The position numbers and the translations under genes are program-made. Shown piece after piece: positions 33,711 to 44,104 of a DNA stretch of 64,000 nucleotides (the first letter of the stretch is position 1; every line of letters begins with the position of its first letter). The notes beneath the pieces were generated by a model. The model was not told where the DNA came from. It made no database searches and saw only the letters and a program-made list of their open reading frames with translations. Source of the DNA: Nannocystis punicea (GTDB lineage Bacteria > Myxococcota_A > Polyangia > Nannocystales > Nannocystaceae); the NCBI RefSeq assembly GCF_026965555.1, contig NZ_CP114040.1, positions 2,852,001 through 2,916,000 on the forward strand, written 5' to 3'.

Positions 33711-34288
33711 GCCGGTCCGACGTGCGCGCCTCAGCAGGTGCTCGGCGAGGACCGGTTTCCGGGCCTGCTCGACCCGGCCGTGACAACCCACGACGAGGAC
33801 GAAGAGCTCCAATATCAGCGGAACTTGCCCGGCCGGTGTTGTACTCGCAGTCGATCTCGGCCTCGATCGACTGCGGCCACGTTCGGACCTCGCTGAGGGC
33901 ATCGCCTTGGCCACGCTCGCGCACCCGAGGCCGCGTGCTGGGGACCACGGGTTCGAGCACTGCGGCGCGCTCGAGCCGACAAGAGAGGGCGTCCAGAGAT
34001 GCTTGCCGGATGCCCTTGGGGAAAAGACCCGGGCGTGCTCGGCCGTGTGGGGGGCGACGAATTGGCGCGCCTCTCTTCGTCTATCAAGGATAGCGATCGA
34101 GCACCGATCGATAGCCCCAACGAGCGCAGGGGAACCTGCGCATAATGCGCTGAGAGGGATTGGGGGAAACGAGCCGCAGCTCATCCCGAATGGACAGAGA
34201 CGACCGAGATTTTCGGGGGCGAGGCAATCATCTCTGGATCGGGCACAAGCAATTTAAAGTGTTGTCATCCCGTTGCGGACCTGTCAAC
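33711..34288. other. Region without a supported gene
   Basis: About 580 bp upstream of the small secreted protein gene. Possible further decayed transposase sequence on the minus strand; nothing complete. 34235-34275 is less GC-rich and may carry the promoter of the gene at 34289. Confidence 0.4.
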
Positions 34289-34621
34289 ATGGCGGCCATG
34301 CAGAATCGTTCTTTGAAGTGTATCGAGACGGGATTTCTCGCCGGTGCGTTCGCATTCGCGTTCGCCTTCGTCGCCTCCCTGGGCAGCGTCCAGGCGCGGC
34401 CGCAGGTTCAGGACAGCCTGTCGGCCGACGCCGAAGCGGCGCAGGAAGCGGATGACCCGCCGTGCATGAAGTACCTGACGCTCCCGACGTGCCACGCCAC
34501 GCCCTACAACTGCACCATCTGCTCCATCGGCGGGACCACCGGCCTCGCCGAGGACGACGGCGAGGGTGACGGCGCGGCGCCGCCGGTCCCGCGCTACCTC
34601 CCGCAGGCGTTCGGGTTCTAG
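34289..34621 (+). CDS. Small secreted Cys-containing protein
   Basis: A 110-aa protein. The N-terminus up to about residue 37 is a long hydrophobic signal (GFLAGAFAFAFAFVASLGSV, cleavage near VQA-RPQ). The mature peptide is short and acidic with four Cys in CMKYLTLPTCHATPYNCTIC, then a Gly/Glu/Asp-rich stretch and LPQAFGF. The C-terminus lies next to a strong terminator. No family recognised; it resembles short secreted peptides of myxobacteria. A second in-frame ATG three codons later is possible. Confidence 0.7.
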   Translation: MAAMQNRSLKCIETGFLAGAFAFAFAFVASLGSVQARPQVQDSLSADAEAAQEADDPPCMKYLTLPTCHATPYNCTICSIGGTTGLAEDDGEGDGAAPPVPRYLPQAFGF

Positions 34622-34628
34622 CGCGTGT

Positions 34629-34670
34629 GAGCGAAGACCAGCCCGAAGGGGACCGGGTCTTCGCTCTTTT
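34629..34670 (+). terminator. Rho-independent terminator
   Basis: A perfect 11-bp stem (GAGCGAAGACC at 34629-34639, GGTCTTCGCTC at 34656-34666) with a 16-base loop, followed by TTTT, starts 8 bases after the stop of the gene at 34289. Confidence 0.85.
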
Positions 34671-34696
34671 CTGATAGAGTGGAGGGTGAAGTTCTT

Positions 34697-35476
34697 ATGC
34701 AGGCGCGGGAGACGATAGGGCCGTTGTTGGTCATCGCCGGGGTCTTCGTGGCGGTGATGTGGTGGCAGCGGAGCGGGACCATCACGCCGCCGGCACCTAC
34801 GGCAGTGCGCGCAGACAAGAACTCAGCCCTCCCGGAGGGAGGCGGCGGCGGCGTGGACAGTCGGTTGTACGACCCCGCCAACATCATCCTCGATGAATGG
34901 TCTTTGCGCCCCGACGACAAGGAGACCCTCTCGACGCGAGCCGATGACGCGTTCGAAGTGGCGTCCTTGTGGGAGCAACAGGGGGAGATCTGGTCGAACA
35001 CGCTCCTCCACTTGAGTACGCCCTTCTTCGGGGCGGAGGAGCGCCGCCAGTGCGGGGAGAAGTTCGCCCAGAACGCGACCGGCACCTGCAAGTACGGCGT
35101 GGCGATGGTCGTCGAGCGGGAAGACGAGAGCTCCGGCAGAGTGGTTTTTTCGCGCAGCGATCTCGTCCCCTCGAAGGAACCGGCCTGCGAAGACTTCGTC
35201 AACTGTATCGCCAAGCACCGCCTGGGCCGGGTGATCCCGTTGCCGCCCGGTGATCAAAAGACCTATGCCCTGTCTCAACGGATCTCGTCCGGGCCGGAGA
35301 AGCCGCGGACCCCGGACCAACTCCGAGCGTCCGTGGACGGCATGAAGTTCGATCTGCAGCGAGCGCGCGAGCAGGGCCTCGAAGGCGCCGGCGACTACAA
35401 GATGGACTACCAGATCCGCATGCAGGAAGAATTCGTGAAGTACTACGAGCAAAAACTCGCCACGATGAATAATTGA
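34697..35476 (+). CDS. Single-pass membrane protein of unknown function
   Basis: A 259-aa protein. The ATG at 34697 follows a GGAGGG at 34681. Residues 7-23 (IGPLLVIAGVFVAVMWW) form one N-terminal transmembrane segment; the rest is soluble and likely periplasmic. The domain contains several Cys (RRQCGEKFAQNATGTCKYGV, CEDFVNCIAK) that could form disulfides, and ends in a charged helical tail (EEFVKYYEQKLATMNN). I do not recognise the family. It is followed after 9 bp by a second membrane-anchored protein, so the two form an operon. Confidence 0.7.
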   Translation: MQARETIGPLLVIAGVFVAVMWWQRSGTITPPAPTAVRADKNSALPEGGGGGVDSRLYDPANIILDEWSLRPDDKETLSTRADDAFEVASLWEQQGEIWSNTLLHLSTPFFGAEERRQCGEKFAQNATGTCKYGVAMVVEREDESSGRVVFSRSDLVPSKEPACEDFVNCIAKHRLGRVIPLPPGDQKTYALSQRISSGPEKPRTPDQLRASVDGMKFDLQRAREQGLEGAGDYKMDYQIRMQEEFVKYYEQKLATMNN

Positions 35477-35485
35477 GGGCGGACG

Positions 35486-35995
35486 ATGACACTTCGACGA
35501 AGCGCGGCTCGATTGCTCGTCGCGACGCTGGTAGGCGGGCTCGCGGCCTTATTGACACGCTACACGCTCTCGCCGGCCCGACACGTGATGCGTGCGGATT
35601 TTGCAGCGCTGATCCTCGACGGCTGTCCGGCGGCGAAGCTGCTCCTCGACGAAGTTACGGCCGACCCCGCCGTCGCCGATGTCCTGCTACTCGCTCCTCT
35701 CGAATTTCACGAACACCCGCTCGGCCAGCGAACATGCCGCGAGACCCTTCGAGTCCTGCGGCAGCGGGGCGTATGGTCGGTCGCCGTCTTGCCCGAGGCC
35801 TGGGCGTGCGACTGGATGGCCGCCGACTTGCGCGAGGCGATGAAGGATGGGATGAACGGTAGCCCCACCTATCTCCGGCGCGGCGAGGTCGTGCAGCTCA
35901 GCCAGATCGAGGCGGCGATGACGGCGAACGGCCTCAGTTACAAACCATCTGCGACGACCCACGGCATCCGCTTGGCGGGTTCGACCAACGGTTGA
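35486..35995 (+). CDS. Membrane-anchored protein, possibly thioredoxin-like
   Basis: A 169-aa protein. An N-terminal hydrophobic segment (LLVATLVGGLAALLTRYTL) is probably a membrane anchor or signal. The soluble part has LDGCPAAKLLLDEVTADPAV, PLEFHEHPLG and GMNGSPTYLRRGEVV. The order (Cys near a helix start, then a Ser-Pro-Thr turn before a strand) resembles a thioredoxin/DsbA fold with a cis-Pro loop, but there is only one Cys at the expected active site. The call is tentative. It shares an operon with the gene at 34697, which has several Cys, fitting a redox or folding relationship (inference). Confidence 0.55.
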   Translation: MTLRRSAARLLVATLVGGLAALLTRYTLSPARHVMRADFAALILDGCPAAKLLLDEVTADPAVADVLLLAPLEFHEHPLGQRTCRETLRVLRQRGVWSVAVLPEAWACDWMAADLREAMKDGMNGSPTYLRRGEVVQLSQIEAAMTANGLSYKPSATTHGIRLAGSTNG

Positions 35996-36146
35996 CATCT
36001 CGCCGGCGCCGGAGTGAAGCGAGCGGACCATCACCCGCGAGGAAGACGAGGATGCGAGGGGGGCGCTCGGTGTCGAGGATCCTGTGAGCGCGCGGGGGTT
36101 TCCCGTTGTGCTCGTCGAGCTTGCCGTATCGCTCGGCCCCGGTCGC

Positions 36147-37523
36147 TCACTTCGGGCAGGGCGGATCCGCCGGACACGAGTCGTTCGGCGGCTGGGGGAA
36201 GGTCTGTAGGCAGCGCGCGACATCGACGAAGGTGTTGGTCGCGGTGAAGTCGAGCGGAGCGCCGGTCCAGCCGCGCACCACACCGTCGCGGGCGCTGTGC
36301 TCGATGCGGCAGCCCGTGAGGAACACCGAGGCCGGTTGCTGGCCATAGAACACCACCGCGCCGTTGTTGGAGAAGGTGTCGCCCGACAGCGCGCAGTCGT
36401 AGCTGGAGATCCCCGAGTCGCCGCCGGCGTAGGCGATGGTGGTGTGCTCGATGCGGTTGTCGGCGGCGGGTGTGCCCTTGAAGGTGATGCCCACCCAGTC
36501 GCCCGGCGCCGGCGTCTCGGCCGCCGAGGTGAGCACGATCGGTTTCTCCGCGGTGCCGAGCGCACGCAAGCTGCCGGTGGCGGCTTCGTCGGTGTCGTAG
36601 GCCTGCACCAGCAGCCGCGAGCCCTGCTGGAAACGCAGCTGCACGCCCGGCTCGATGGTCAAGCTGCCGGGTGTGCGATCGTCGCCGCTGCTGCCGACCA
36701 CCAGCATGCCGGCGACCATGTGATAGGGCACGCCGCGATCGTGCAGGGTGGCCTCACCGACGATCTCCGAGTTGCCGAAGCCCTCCTCGATCGTGATCTC
36801 ATCGTCCTGGTTGCCGGCGTAATGACCACTGGGCACGCTGCTCACTGCACGCTGCCACAGGCGCAGCGGCGCCGAGCCACTGCCGGTGACGGTGAGCTCG
36901 CGCGAGTCCTCGCTGAACGTGGCGTTTTGGCTCAGCAAGACGCCGAGCGAGGCTGAATCCTCGATGGTCACGTGCTGCACGCTCGCGAGCGGCATCAGTC
37001 CCTGGGCCGAGCGCGGATCGCCGACCAGGACCAGGGTGCCGGTGCCGTCGATGCTCGAGTTGCCGAGCGCGCCGCCTCCACTCAGCGAGGCGTAGGCCAG
37101 GCGCGCGCGGCCCGTCTCGGTGACGCGGAGGCTGTCCCAGGCAGCGGCGCCGGCGCGCTCGAAGACGATGGGTTTGTCGGCGGTGCCCTCGGCGATCAGC
37201 TCCCCTTCGATCTGCATGCCGACGCGTTCGGCGAAGCGCACCACCGCGCAGGGCTCGATGGTCAGTCGCTGTCCCTCCTGGATGGTCGGCGGAAAATCCA
37301 CGATGTGGGGGCTTGCGGCCGCGGTCCACACCGCGTCGTCGGACTCGAGCGTGGCGGTCGCGTGCACGGTGCCCTCACCGCTCGGGACACTGCACGTCGC
37401 GGGCACCGGGGCGTCGGTCCCGGTGTCGGTGCCAGGATCGGCCCCGTCTTCGCCCTCGCAGGCGACCACGACGGCGGCGCAGAACAGGAGAGCGGACCCT
37501 GGCAACGAGCGAAGTGACGGCAT
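36147..37523 (-). CDS. Lipoprotein with right-handed beta-helix domain
   Basis: A 458-aa lipoprotein starting at the ATG at 37523 behind AAGGAG. The signal ends in AAVVVAC. The mature protein shows repeated strands of the type GQRLTIEPCAVVRFAERVGM, GELIAEGTADKPIVFERAG and GSLTIEPGVQLRFQQGSRLL, GTAEKPIVLTSAAETPAPGD, NRIEHTTIAYAGGDSG. These are parallel beta-helix coils found in many Myxococcota surface proteins with a NosD/pectate-lyase-like fold. No catalytic site is evident. It is divergent from the double-HTH regulator at 37668 (144 bp), which could regulate it. Confidence 0.83.
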   Translation of the reverse strand: MPSLRSLPGSALLFCAAVVVACEGEDGADPGTDTGTDAPVPATCSVPSGEGTVHATATLESDDAVWTAAASPHIVDFPPTIQEGQRLTIEPCAVVRFAERVGMQIEGELIAEGTADKPIVFERAGAAAWDSLRVTETGRARLAYASLSGGGALGNSSIDGTGTLVLVGDPRSAQGLMPLASVQHVTIEDSASLGVLLSQNATFSEDSRELTVTGSGSAPLRLWQRAVSSVPSGHYAGNQDDEITIEEGFGNSEIVGEATLHDRGVPYHMVAGMLVVGSSGDDRTPGSLTIEPGVQLRFQQGSRLLVQAYDTDEAATGSLRALGTAEKPIVLTSAAETPAPGDWVGITFKGTPAADNRIEHTTIAYAGGDSGISSYDCALSGDTFSNNGAVVFYGQQPASVFLTGCRIEHSARDGVVRGWTGAPLDFTATNTFVDVARCLQTFPQPPNDSCPADPPCPK

Positions 37524-37667
37524 GAAAGCTCCTTGGGCGGCGCGCGAGGATGCACCCCCGAAAAACCTCACCGCCCGCACGACATGCTCCAAGGTTTTGC
37601 GCAGCTCCGCCATACTCCGATCACCCGGCGCATTGGCCATTCGGTGTCACCCGTTCGGAGACCGAGC

Positions 37668-38966
37668 ATGCTCACCCGCACCCCCACGAGCCGCCCCCCG
37701 CTCGTCCGCGGCACGACCGCCATCGATCTCGTCGAGGCCGCCTACCAGCTCGACGGCACGGAGGCCGAGTGGCTCGAGGCCGTGACCGCGCGCGCCCAAC
37801 CCGACCTCGACGTGGGCGCGGGGTTGTACGCATTTACCGGTGACAGCACCGCTCCGGACTACGCTCGCAGCCCAGTATTCGCCGCGCGGGCTCTCTCGCC
37901 AGCGTTCCAGGCGCGCCTGCTCGAGCTCAACGAGACCGCCCCCGACGCGATCTTCGATCTGCTGCGCAAACGACTGGTGACCTGCGGCGGGCTGGAGCAG
38001 GTCCTCGGCCGAGGCTCACCGGTGGTCGAGCATTTTCGCCGCGTGATGGTGCGCGCGGGGATCTCCGATGGCTTCTGCATGTTCGCCCAGGACACCGAGG
38101 GTGGCAGCGTCACCCTGTCGGCACCGTCCGCCGCCGTCGTGGCACCATCGCCGCGCGTGCGTGGGATCTGGCAGCGCGTGGGCCTGCACCTGGTGGCGGG
38201 GCTGCGCTTGCGGCGCAAGCTGGCGGCGCGCACGATGAGTCACGACGCCTTGCTGTCGCCGGCGGGGCGGGTCGAGGACGCCAGCGCCGAGGTCGCGGCC
38301 GATGGAGATGCACGGCGCACGCTCACCGAAGCGGTGCAGGCCATGGACCGCGCGCGCAGCGTCGAATTGCGCGGCTCCCCCGAGCGCGCCCTCGAGCTCT
38401 GGCGCGGTCTGGTCGCGGGTCGCTGGTCGCTCGTGGAGCACTGGGAGCGAGATGGCCGCCGTTACCTGGCCGCCTACACCAACCGGCCCGGCGTGCTCGA
38501 CCCGCGCGCGCTGACCTCGACCGAGCAAAGCGTGCTCCGCCACCTGGCGCTGGGCGCAACCAACAAACAAGCCAGCTATGCGCTCGGTCTGCCGGAGAAA
38601 ACCGTGTCGTCGTGTGTGACGCAGATCCTCAAGAAGCTGCGAGCCCGTTCGCGGGTGGAGCTGGCCGCCCTGCTCCAAGCCCGCAGCGCCGGGTCGCTCG
38701 ACGTGGCCTTCGCCGAGGACAGGCTGCGGGTGCTGGCGGTGGACGTAAGCGTCGGCGACCCCGACTCGGTGCTCACCCCCTCCGAACGCGAGGTCGCCAA
38801 CGGCGTAGCGCGTGGTCTCCGCAACGCACAAATCGCCAGCGCGCGGGGCGTCGCGCCGAGCACCGTGGCCAAGCAGCTACAGACCATCTATGCCAAGCTC
38901 GGCGTCGACAACCGCAGCCAGCTCGCCCGCCACCTCGCCCGCCACCGCGGGCCGGCGCGGGGGTGA
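37668..38966 (+). CDS. Transcriptional regulator with two LuxR-type HTH domains
   Basis: A 432-aa protein starting at the ATG at 37668. The N-terminal 270 residues are an unrecognised, mostly helical domain. Two successive LuxR (GerE-type) DNA-binding domains follow: LTSTEQSVLRHLALGATNKQ with SYALGLPEKTVSSCVTQILK, about 285-340, and LTPSEREVANGVARGLRNAQ with IASARGVAPSTVAKQLQTIY, about 370-425. Single LuxR domains are usual; a tandem pair in one chain is rare and implies binding of a long or bipartite operator without dimerisation. It has no response-regulator or autoinducer domain that I recognise. It is divergent from the beta-helix lipoprotein gene, a natural target. Confidence 0.82.
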   Translation: MLTRTPTSRPPLVRGTTAIDLVEAAYQLDGTEAEWLEAVTARAQPDLDVGAGLYAFTGDSTAPDYARSPVFAARALSPAFQARLLELNETAPDAIFDLLRKRLVTCGGLEQVLGRGSPVVEHFRRVMVRAGISDGFCMFAQDTEGGSVTLSAPSAAVVAPSPRVRGIWQRVGLHLVAGLRLRRKLAARTMSHDALLSPAGRVEDASAEVAADGDARRTLTEAVQAMDRARSVELRGSPERALELWRGLVAGRWSLVEHWERDGRRYLAAYTNRPGVLDPRALTSTEQSVLRHLALGATNKQASYALGLPEKTVSSCVTQILKKLRARSRVELAALLQARSAGSLDVAFAEDRLRVLAVDVSVGDPDSVLTPSEREVANGVARGLRNAQIASARGVAPSTVAKQLQTIYAKLGVDNRSQLARHLARHRGPARG

Positions 38967-38992
38967 GCGCCGTTCGATCGCGCCCCGAACGC

Positions 38993-39133
38993 GGCCTTCG
39001 CGAGTAGGCCGTCCATGTCCTTACGGACAGGCGCATTACGACAGATCTATCCTCCGATCATCACTCGGACGAAATCTCAAATTCACTAAACCTGACCAGC
39101 ACCGTGTCTCAAGGTCATTGACAGGCTCCGGGG
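38993..39133 (-). repeat. Interspersed repeat, copy 2
   Basis: Reverse-complement relative of 28986-29129 (141 bp). It begins 26 bp after the stop of the double-HTH regulator gene. The central CCTGTCCGTAAGGACATGG is a better palindrome than in copy 1. Confidence 0.75.
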
Positions 39134-39198
39134 CTCGGGCACCTGGCAAGGCTCGAGCGCCACCGTGTGGCGAGCCACGACGAACAGGGCACGAATCT

Positions 39199-39879
39199 TT
39201 AGCGCATGCGCCGGAGCCTGAGCGTGACAGCCCAGAACAGGAGCGCGCCCGGGAGACCTCCCACGAAGATCGGCAGTAGCAGCTCGACCGTCAACGGCTC
39301 GGGCCGGCGTTCGAGGTACCACGCGACCGCCGGGAGCGAGCCGAGCGAGACGGCCACGAGCGCGATGCAAGAGCCGAGGCGCGTGAGCGCCGTCCGGCCA
39401 TGCACGAGCCCCGCGACGAGCCCGAACAGAGCGGCCACGACGATGGCCGGGGCGAACGCGCCGGGATCGCCGAACCAAGCCTCGAACCAGCCCGCGCGGA
39501 TGGCGGCCCCGGCCACGCCGCCGCCGGCCGCAATGCCGAAATTCCTCGCGGCGCGCAGGCTCTCGGGGTCCCCTTTGTCATTCACGGCCGCGCGGAGCTC
39601 GGCGCGCGCGGCACCGGCCATTGCCCCCAAAACTCGCCCTTCCCGGCGCAGCGTGAACGCGGCGAGGACGAACATCAGGACGAGCGCCGGAACTTCGGTC
39701 ACGATGAACGTGAGGCCGGCGGCTGCGAGCGGATGCGTCGCTGGATCCTCGCCGAGCTCGGCCGCGAGGAACACCGCGTAGGGACCGGTTCCGGTAGCGA
39801 CCCAGTACACCGTAAGCGACAGCGCCACGGCGCAGAGAAGGCCGCCGATGATCCGGACACGGAGGGGGAGGGGGGACAC
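39199..39879 (-). CDS. Polytopic membrane protein of unknown function
   Basis: With the GTG at 39879 the protein has 226 aa and about six hydrophobic segments (IIGGLLCAVALSLTVYWVA, GLTFIVTEVPALVLMFVLAA, APAIVVAALFGLVAGLVHG, LGSCIALVAVSLGSLPAVAW, LLLPIFVGGLPGALLFWAV). A longer version from the ATG at 40002 would add a Cys-containing hydrophilic N-terminus that covers an inverted repeat and is less likely coding. No family recognised. The gene lies alone between a repeat and a lipoprotein remnant. Confidence 0.65.
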   Translation of the reverse strand: MSPLPLRVRIIGGLLCAVALSLTVYWVATGTGPYAVFLAAELGEDPATHPLAAAGLTFIVTEVPALVLMFVLAAFTLRREGRVLGAMAGAARAELRAAVNDKGDPESLRAARNFGIAAGGGVAGAAIRAGWFEAWFGDPGAFAPAIVVAALFGLVAGLVHGRTALTRLGSCIALVAVSLGSLPAVAWYLERRPEPLTVELLLPIFVGGLPGALLFWAVTLRLRRMR

Positions 39880-39930
39880 GCCGTGAGTATAACCAGCATT
39901 GGTGCGGGCCGCATATGTCCGCACCTTTGC

Positions 39931-41887
<1,957 letters not shown>

Positions 41888-42160
41888 GCCAGACGTCGTC
41901 GAGCACCTTCCGCGCGCCAGCGGTGAAGATCGGCTTCGGCTGTGACGCGACCAGCGGCGCCGCCGACGGGCTCGCGTGGCGCGGCGCTGCGTGGTTGGCG
42001 ATACGCCGGCGCTCACGGAAACGGTAGGCGAGGGCGCGGGCGAGGCCAGTCGATCAGCAGCCGATTCCACATCGAGAGGCAACAGCACGGGATGGCGATT
42101 GAACAGCGTCCAGACGAGCGCTTGTTCCCGGGATTTGGTGATGTGGTGTACAGGAGGCGC
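41888..42160. other. Left flank of the IS630 element, possible decayed gene
   Basis: On the minus strand, 42060-42160 reads VHHITKSREQALVWTLFNRH then PVLLPLDVESAADRLAS, which looks like real protein, but it has no start or stop of its own. I cannot assign it. The rest holds nothing I can support. Confidence 0.35.
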
Positions 42161-42262
42161 TAGTACTGCCTGCCCGAAGTTCTCCAGGGGTTCTGTCCTG
42201 GATCCATCGCCAGGGCGGTATAGGCGGTGGAATAGGCGAGGCGCGAAAACGATCTCGTCGAT

Positions 42263-43369
42263 GTGCCAGGCCCACGAGCACAACGGCTTCGTTTGGCACC
42301 TTCGGTCCGTGACGAACTGGAGGTGCTGGCCCGGAGTGGCCGCGCCGAGGCACGCCTCGTACTCCGGGCGAGGCTCGTGCTCCTCGCTGCCGAAGGGCAC
42401 TCAAACCAGGAGATTGCGCGGAGATTGGGCTGCCACGTGGACACGGTGAGGGGGTGGCGTGGGCGCTTCGCGCGTGATGGGCGAGTCGTGACGCTCGAGG
42501 ATCGTCCGCGAAGTGGGCGACCTCCTCGGGTATCGCCGGCGACACGCTGCAAGCTCATCAAACTCGCCTGTGACAAGCCTGCCAGGCATGGCCAGCAGAC
42601 CCGTTCGACGTGGACATATGCGACGTTGGCAAGGCGCCTGCTTCATGAGACAGGTGTCGGGCTCAGCGTGTCCGAGGTGGGGCGAATCTTGCGCAACGAG
42701 GATTTCCGGCCGCACAAGATGAGGCTCTGGCTGCACAGCCCCGACCCCGACTTCTGTCGCAAGGTTCAGCGCATCTGCGATCTCTACCATCATCCCCCGG
42801 ACGGAGCTCATGTGCTCTGCGTCGACGAGAAGACCGGCATGCAGGCGCTCGGACGGAGATTTCCCAGCAAGCTCCCCGCGCCCGGCCGCGCGGGCCGTTT
42901 CGAGTTCGAGTACGTCCGCCGCGGTACCTGGTCGTTGTTCGCGGCCTTCGACGTCCGCACCGGTGAAGTCCTGGGCGAGTGCAAGCCGCAACGACGGGCC
43001 GAGGACCTCTTGGACTTCATGGAGAGCCTTGCCCGCAAATATCCTACCGGCCAGCTCTACGTCGTCTGGGATAACCTCAACATCCACTATGAGGGTGCGG
43101 ACCAGCGTTGGGCTCGCTTCAACCGGCGTCACGGCGACCGCTTCCACTTCGTATACACGCCGATCCATGCCTCGTGGGTCAACCAGATCGAGATCTGGTT
43201 CTCGCTGCTGCAGCGCCGCGTCCTTCGTTACGCCGACTTTCCTTGCGCCGGAGCCTTGCCCCGCGCCGTGATGAGCTTCATCCGGCGCTGGAACAGCGAC
43301 GAAGCGCACCCGTTCAACTGGACCTTCCGCGGTCACTTCGTCCACACTCAGCGGCACCACGCCGCATGA
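42263..43369 (+). CDS. IS630-family DDE transposase
   Basis: A 368-aa transposase with a GTG start. The N-terminal helix-turn-helix (GHSNQEIARRLGCHVDTVRG) is followed by the catalytic domain with Asp188 (LCVDEKTGMQ), Asp270 (YVVWDNLNIHY) and Glu310 (HASWVNQIEIWF), the canonical IS630 DDE set. The frame is intact, so the copy could be active. The stop overlaps the ATG of a second small gene. Confidence 0.93.
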   Translation: MPGPRAQRLRLAPSVRDELEVLARSGRAEARLVLRARLVLLAAEGHSNQEIARRLGCHVDTVRGWRGRFARDGRVVTLEDRPRSGRPPRVSPATRCKLIKLACDKPARHGQQTRSTWTYATLARRLLHETGVGLSVSEVGRILRNEDFRPHKMRLWLHSPDPDFCRKVQRICDLYHHPPDGAHVLCVDEKTGMQALGRRFPSKLPAPGRAGRFEFEYVRRGTWSLFAAFDVRTGEVLGECKPQRRAEDLLDFMESLARKYPTGQLYVVWDNLNIHYEGADQRWARFNRRHGDRFHFVYTPIHASWVNQIEIWFSLLQRRVLRYADFPCAGALPRAVMSFIRRWNSDEAHPFNWTFRGHFVHTQRHHAA

Positions 43370-43686
43370 GCCGTCCACGCACCACCCGCAACGCCGCTGC
43401 GAAATCGGATGATGACGCTCGCGCTGTCGAGCAGTTCCTGCGCCAACACCAGGGCCTCGCACATATCCGTGTCCGGCATCGCGCCCCGCTCATCACCCTC
43501 GAGTCCGGCCCCACCCACGATCCGATCCCGCACGCGCGCCTGCGCCGTCTCGCCGCCAACTTGTGGCAGCTGGAGATGGCTACCCATACCGGGCGCTGGG
43601 AACCAACACCCTTCCGCGCCTCTCGCGACGAACTGCTCGAGCTGCTCCTCGGCAACTTCGGCTGGACCCTTGCAGAGAGGGCCTAG
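43366..43686 (+). CDS. IS630 accessory protein, 106 aa
   Basis: Starts within the transposase stop codon (ATGA) and ends 2 bp before the right inverted repeat, so it is part of the element. Sequence: ARAVEQFLRQHQGLAHIRVR, HDPIPHARLRRLAANLWQLE, TPFRASRDELLELLLGNFGW. Helical, basic N-terminus, no known domain. Translational coupling suggests a role in transposition or its control. Many IS630 elements have a single gene, so this second gene defines a subgroup. Confidence 0.7.
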   Translation: MSRPRTTRNAAAKSDDDARAVEQFLRQHQGLAHIRVRHRAPLITLESGPTHDPIPHARLRRLAANLWQLEMATHTGRWEPTPFRASRDELLELLLGNFGWTLAERA

Positions 43687-43719
43687 CAACCCCTGGAGAA
43701 CTTCGGGCCGGATGTACTA

Positions 43720-44104
43720 GACCCCAATGCCAACGACGGCGGGAACAATGGGGACGCACTTGAGGCTGTTCCAGGTCGTTCTACCGTGCATTGCGAGCTC
43801 TGCATGTCCCGAGGGCCAGAAGTGCAGGCCCTACGCTGCGAGCGACAGGGGCTCGCCGGGAGCGACACCGGCGGCACGATCACGGCGAACGACAGCGGCT
43901 CGCCGGGCTCGTGGCGGAGCGACAGCGTCTCTTCGGAGGCAACTCCGCGAGCGCGGCGGAGCGACTGGGACCGAGCTCGGGGGTGAGGGCTCCGTCGACG
44001 CGATCGGCGGTTCGGCACCAGCCCCGACGACAGCGACGCGAGCGCGCATCCTCGTGGCCGCGGAATCGGTCGGCCCGGTGGCGCGTTGGCAGCCACGGGG
44101 TCGC
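43720..44104 (+). pseudogene. Remnant of a Cys-containing lipoprotein next to the IS630
   Basis: From 43722 one frame reads DPNANDGGNNGDALEAVPG; a second frame gives ACPEGQKCRPYAASD (about 43800-43845). The phrase CPEGQKC-P is a common motif of Nannocystaceae lipoproteins. Frames change between pieces, so this is a decayed gene rather than a CDS. The last 200 bp contain nothing I can assign and must hold the promoter for the gene at 44105. Confidence 0.4.

Larger units (their letters stand above)
42163..43717 (+). mobile_element. Complete IS630-family element
   Basis: 1555 bp bounded by 30-bp inverted repeats with 27 matches. The left begins GTACTGCCTGCCCGAAGTTC (42163); the right, reversed, begins GTACATCCGGCCCGAAGTTC (43717). 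TA lies directly outside both ends (42161-42162 and 43718-43719), as expected for IS630/Tc1 insertion. It carries the transposase and an overlapping accessory gene. Confidence 0.92.

Noticed and set aside
42060..42160. Gene interrupted by the IS630
   Set aside because: The minus-strand peptide on the left flank has no matching continuation on the right flank, so I cannot rebuild an interrupted gene.
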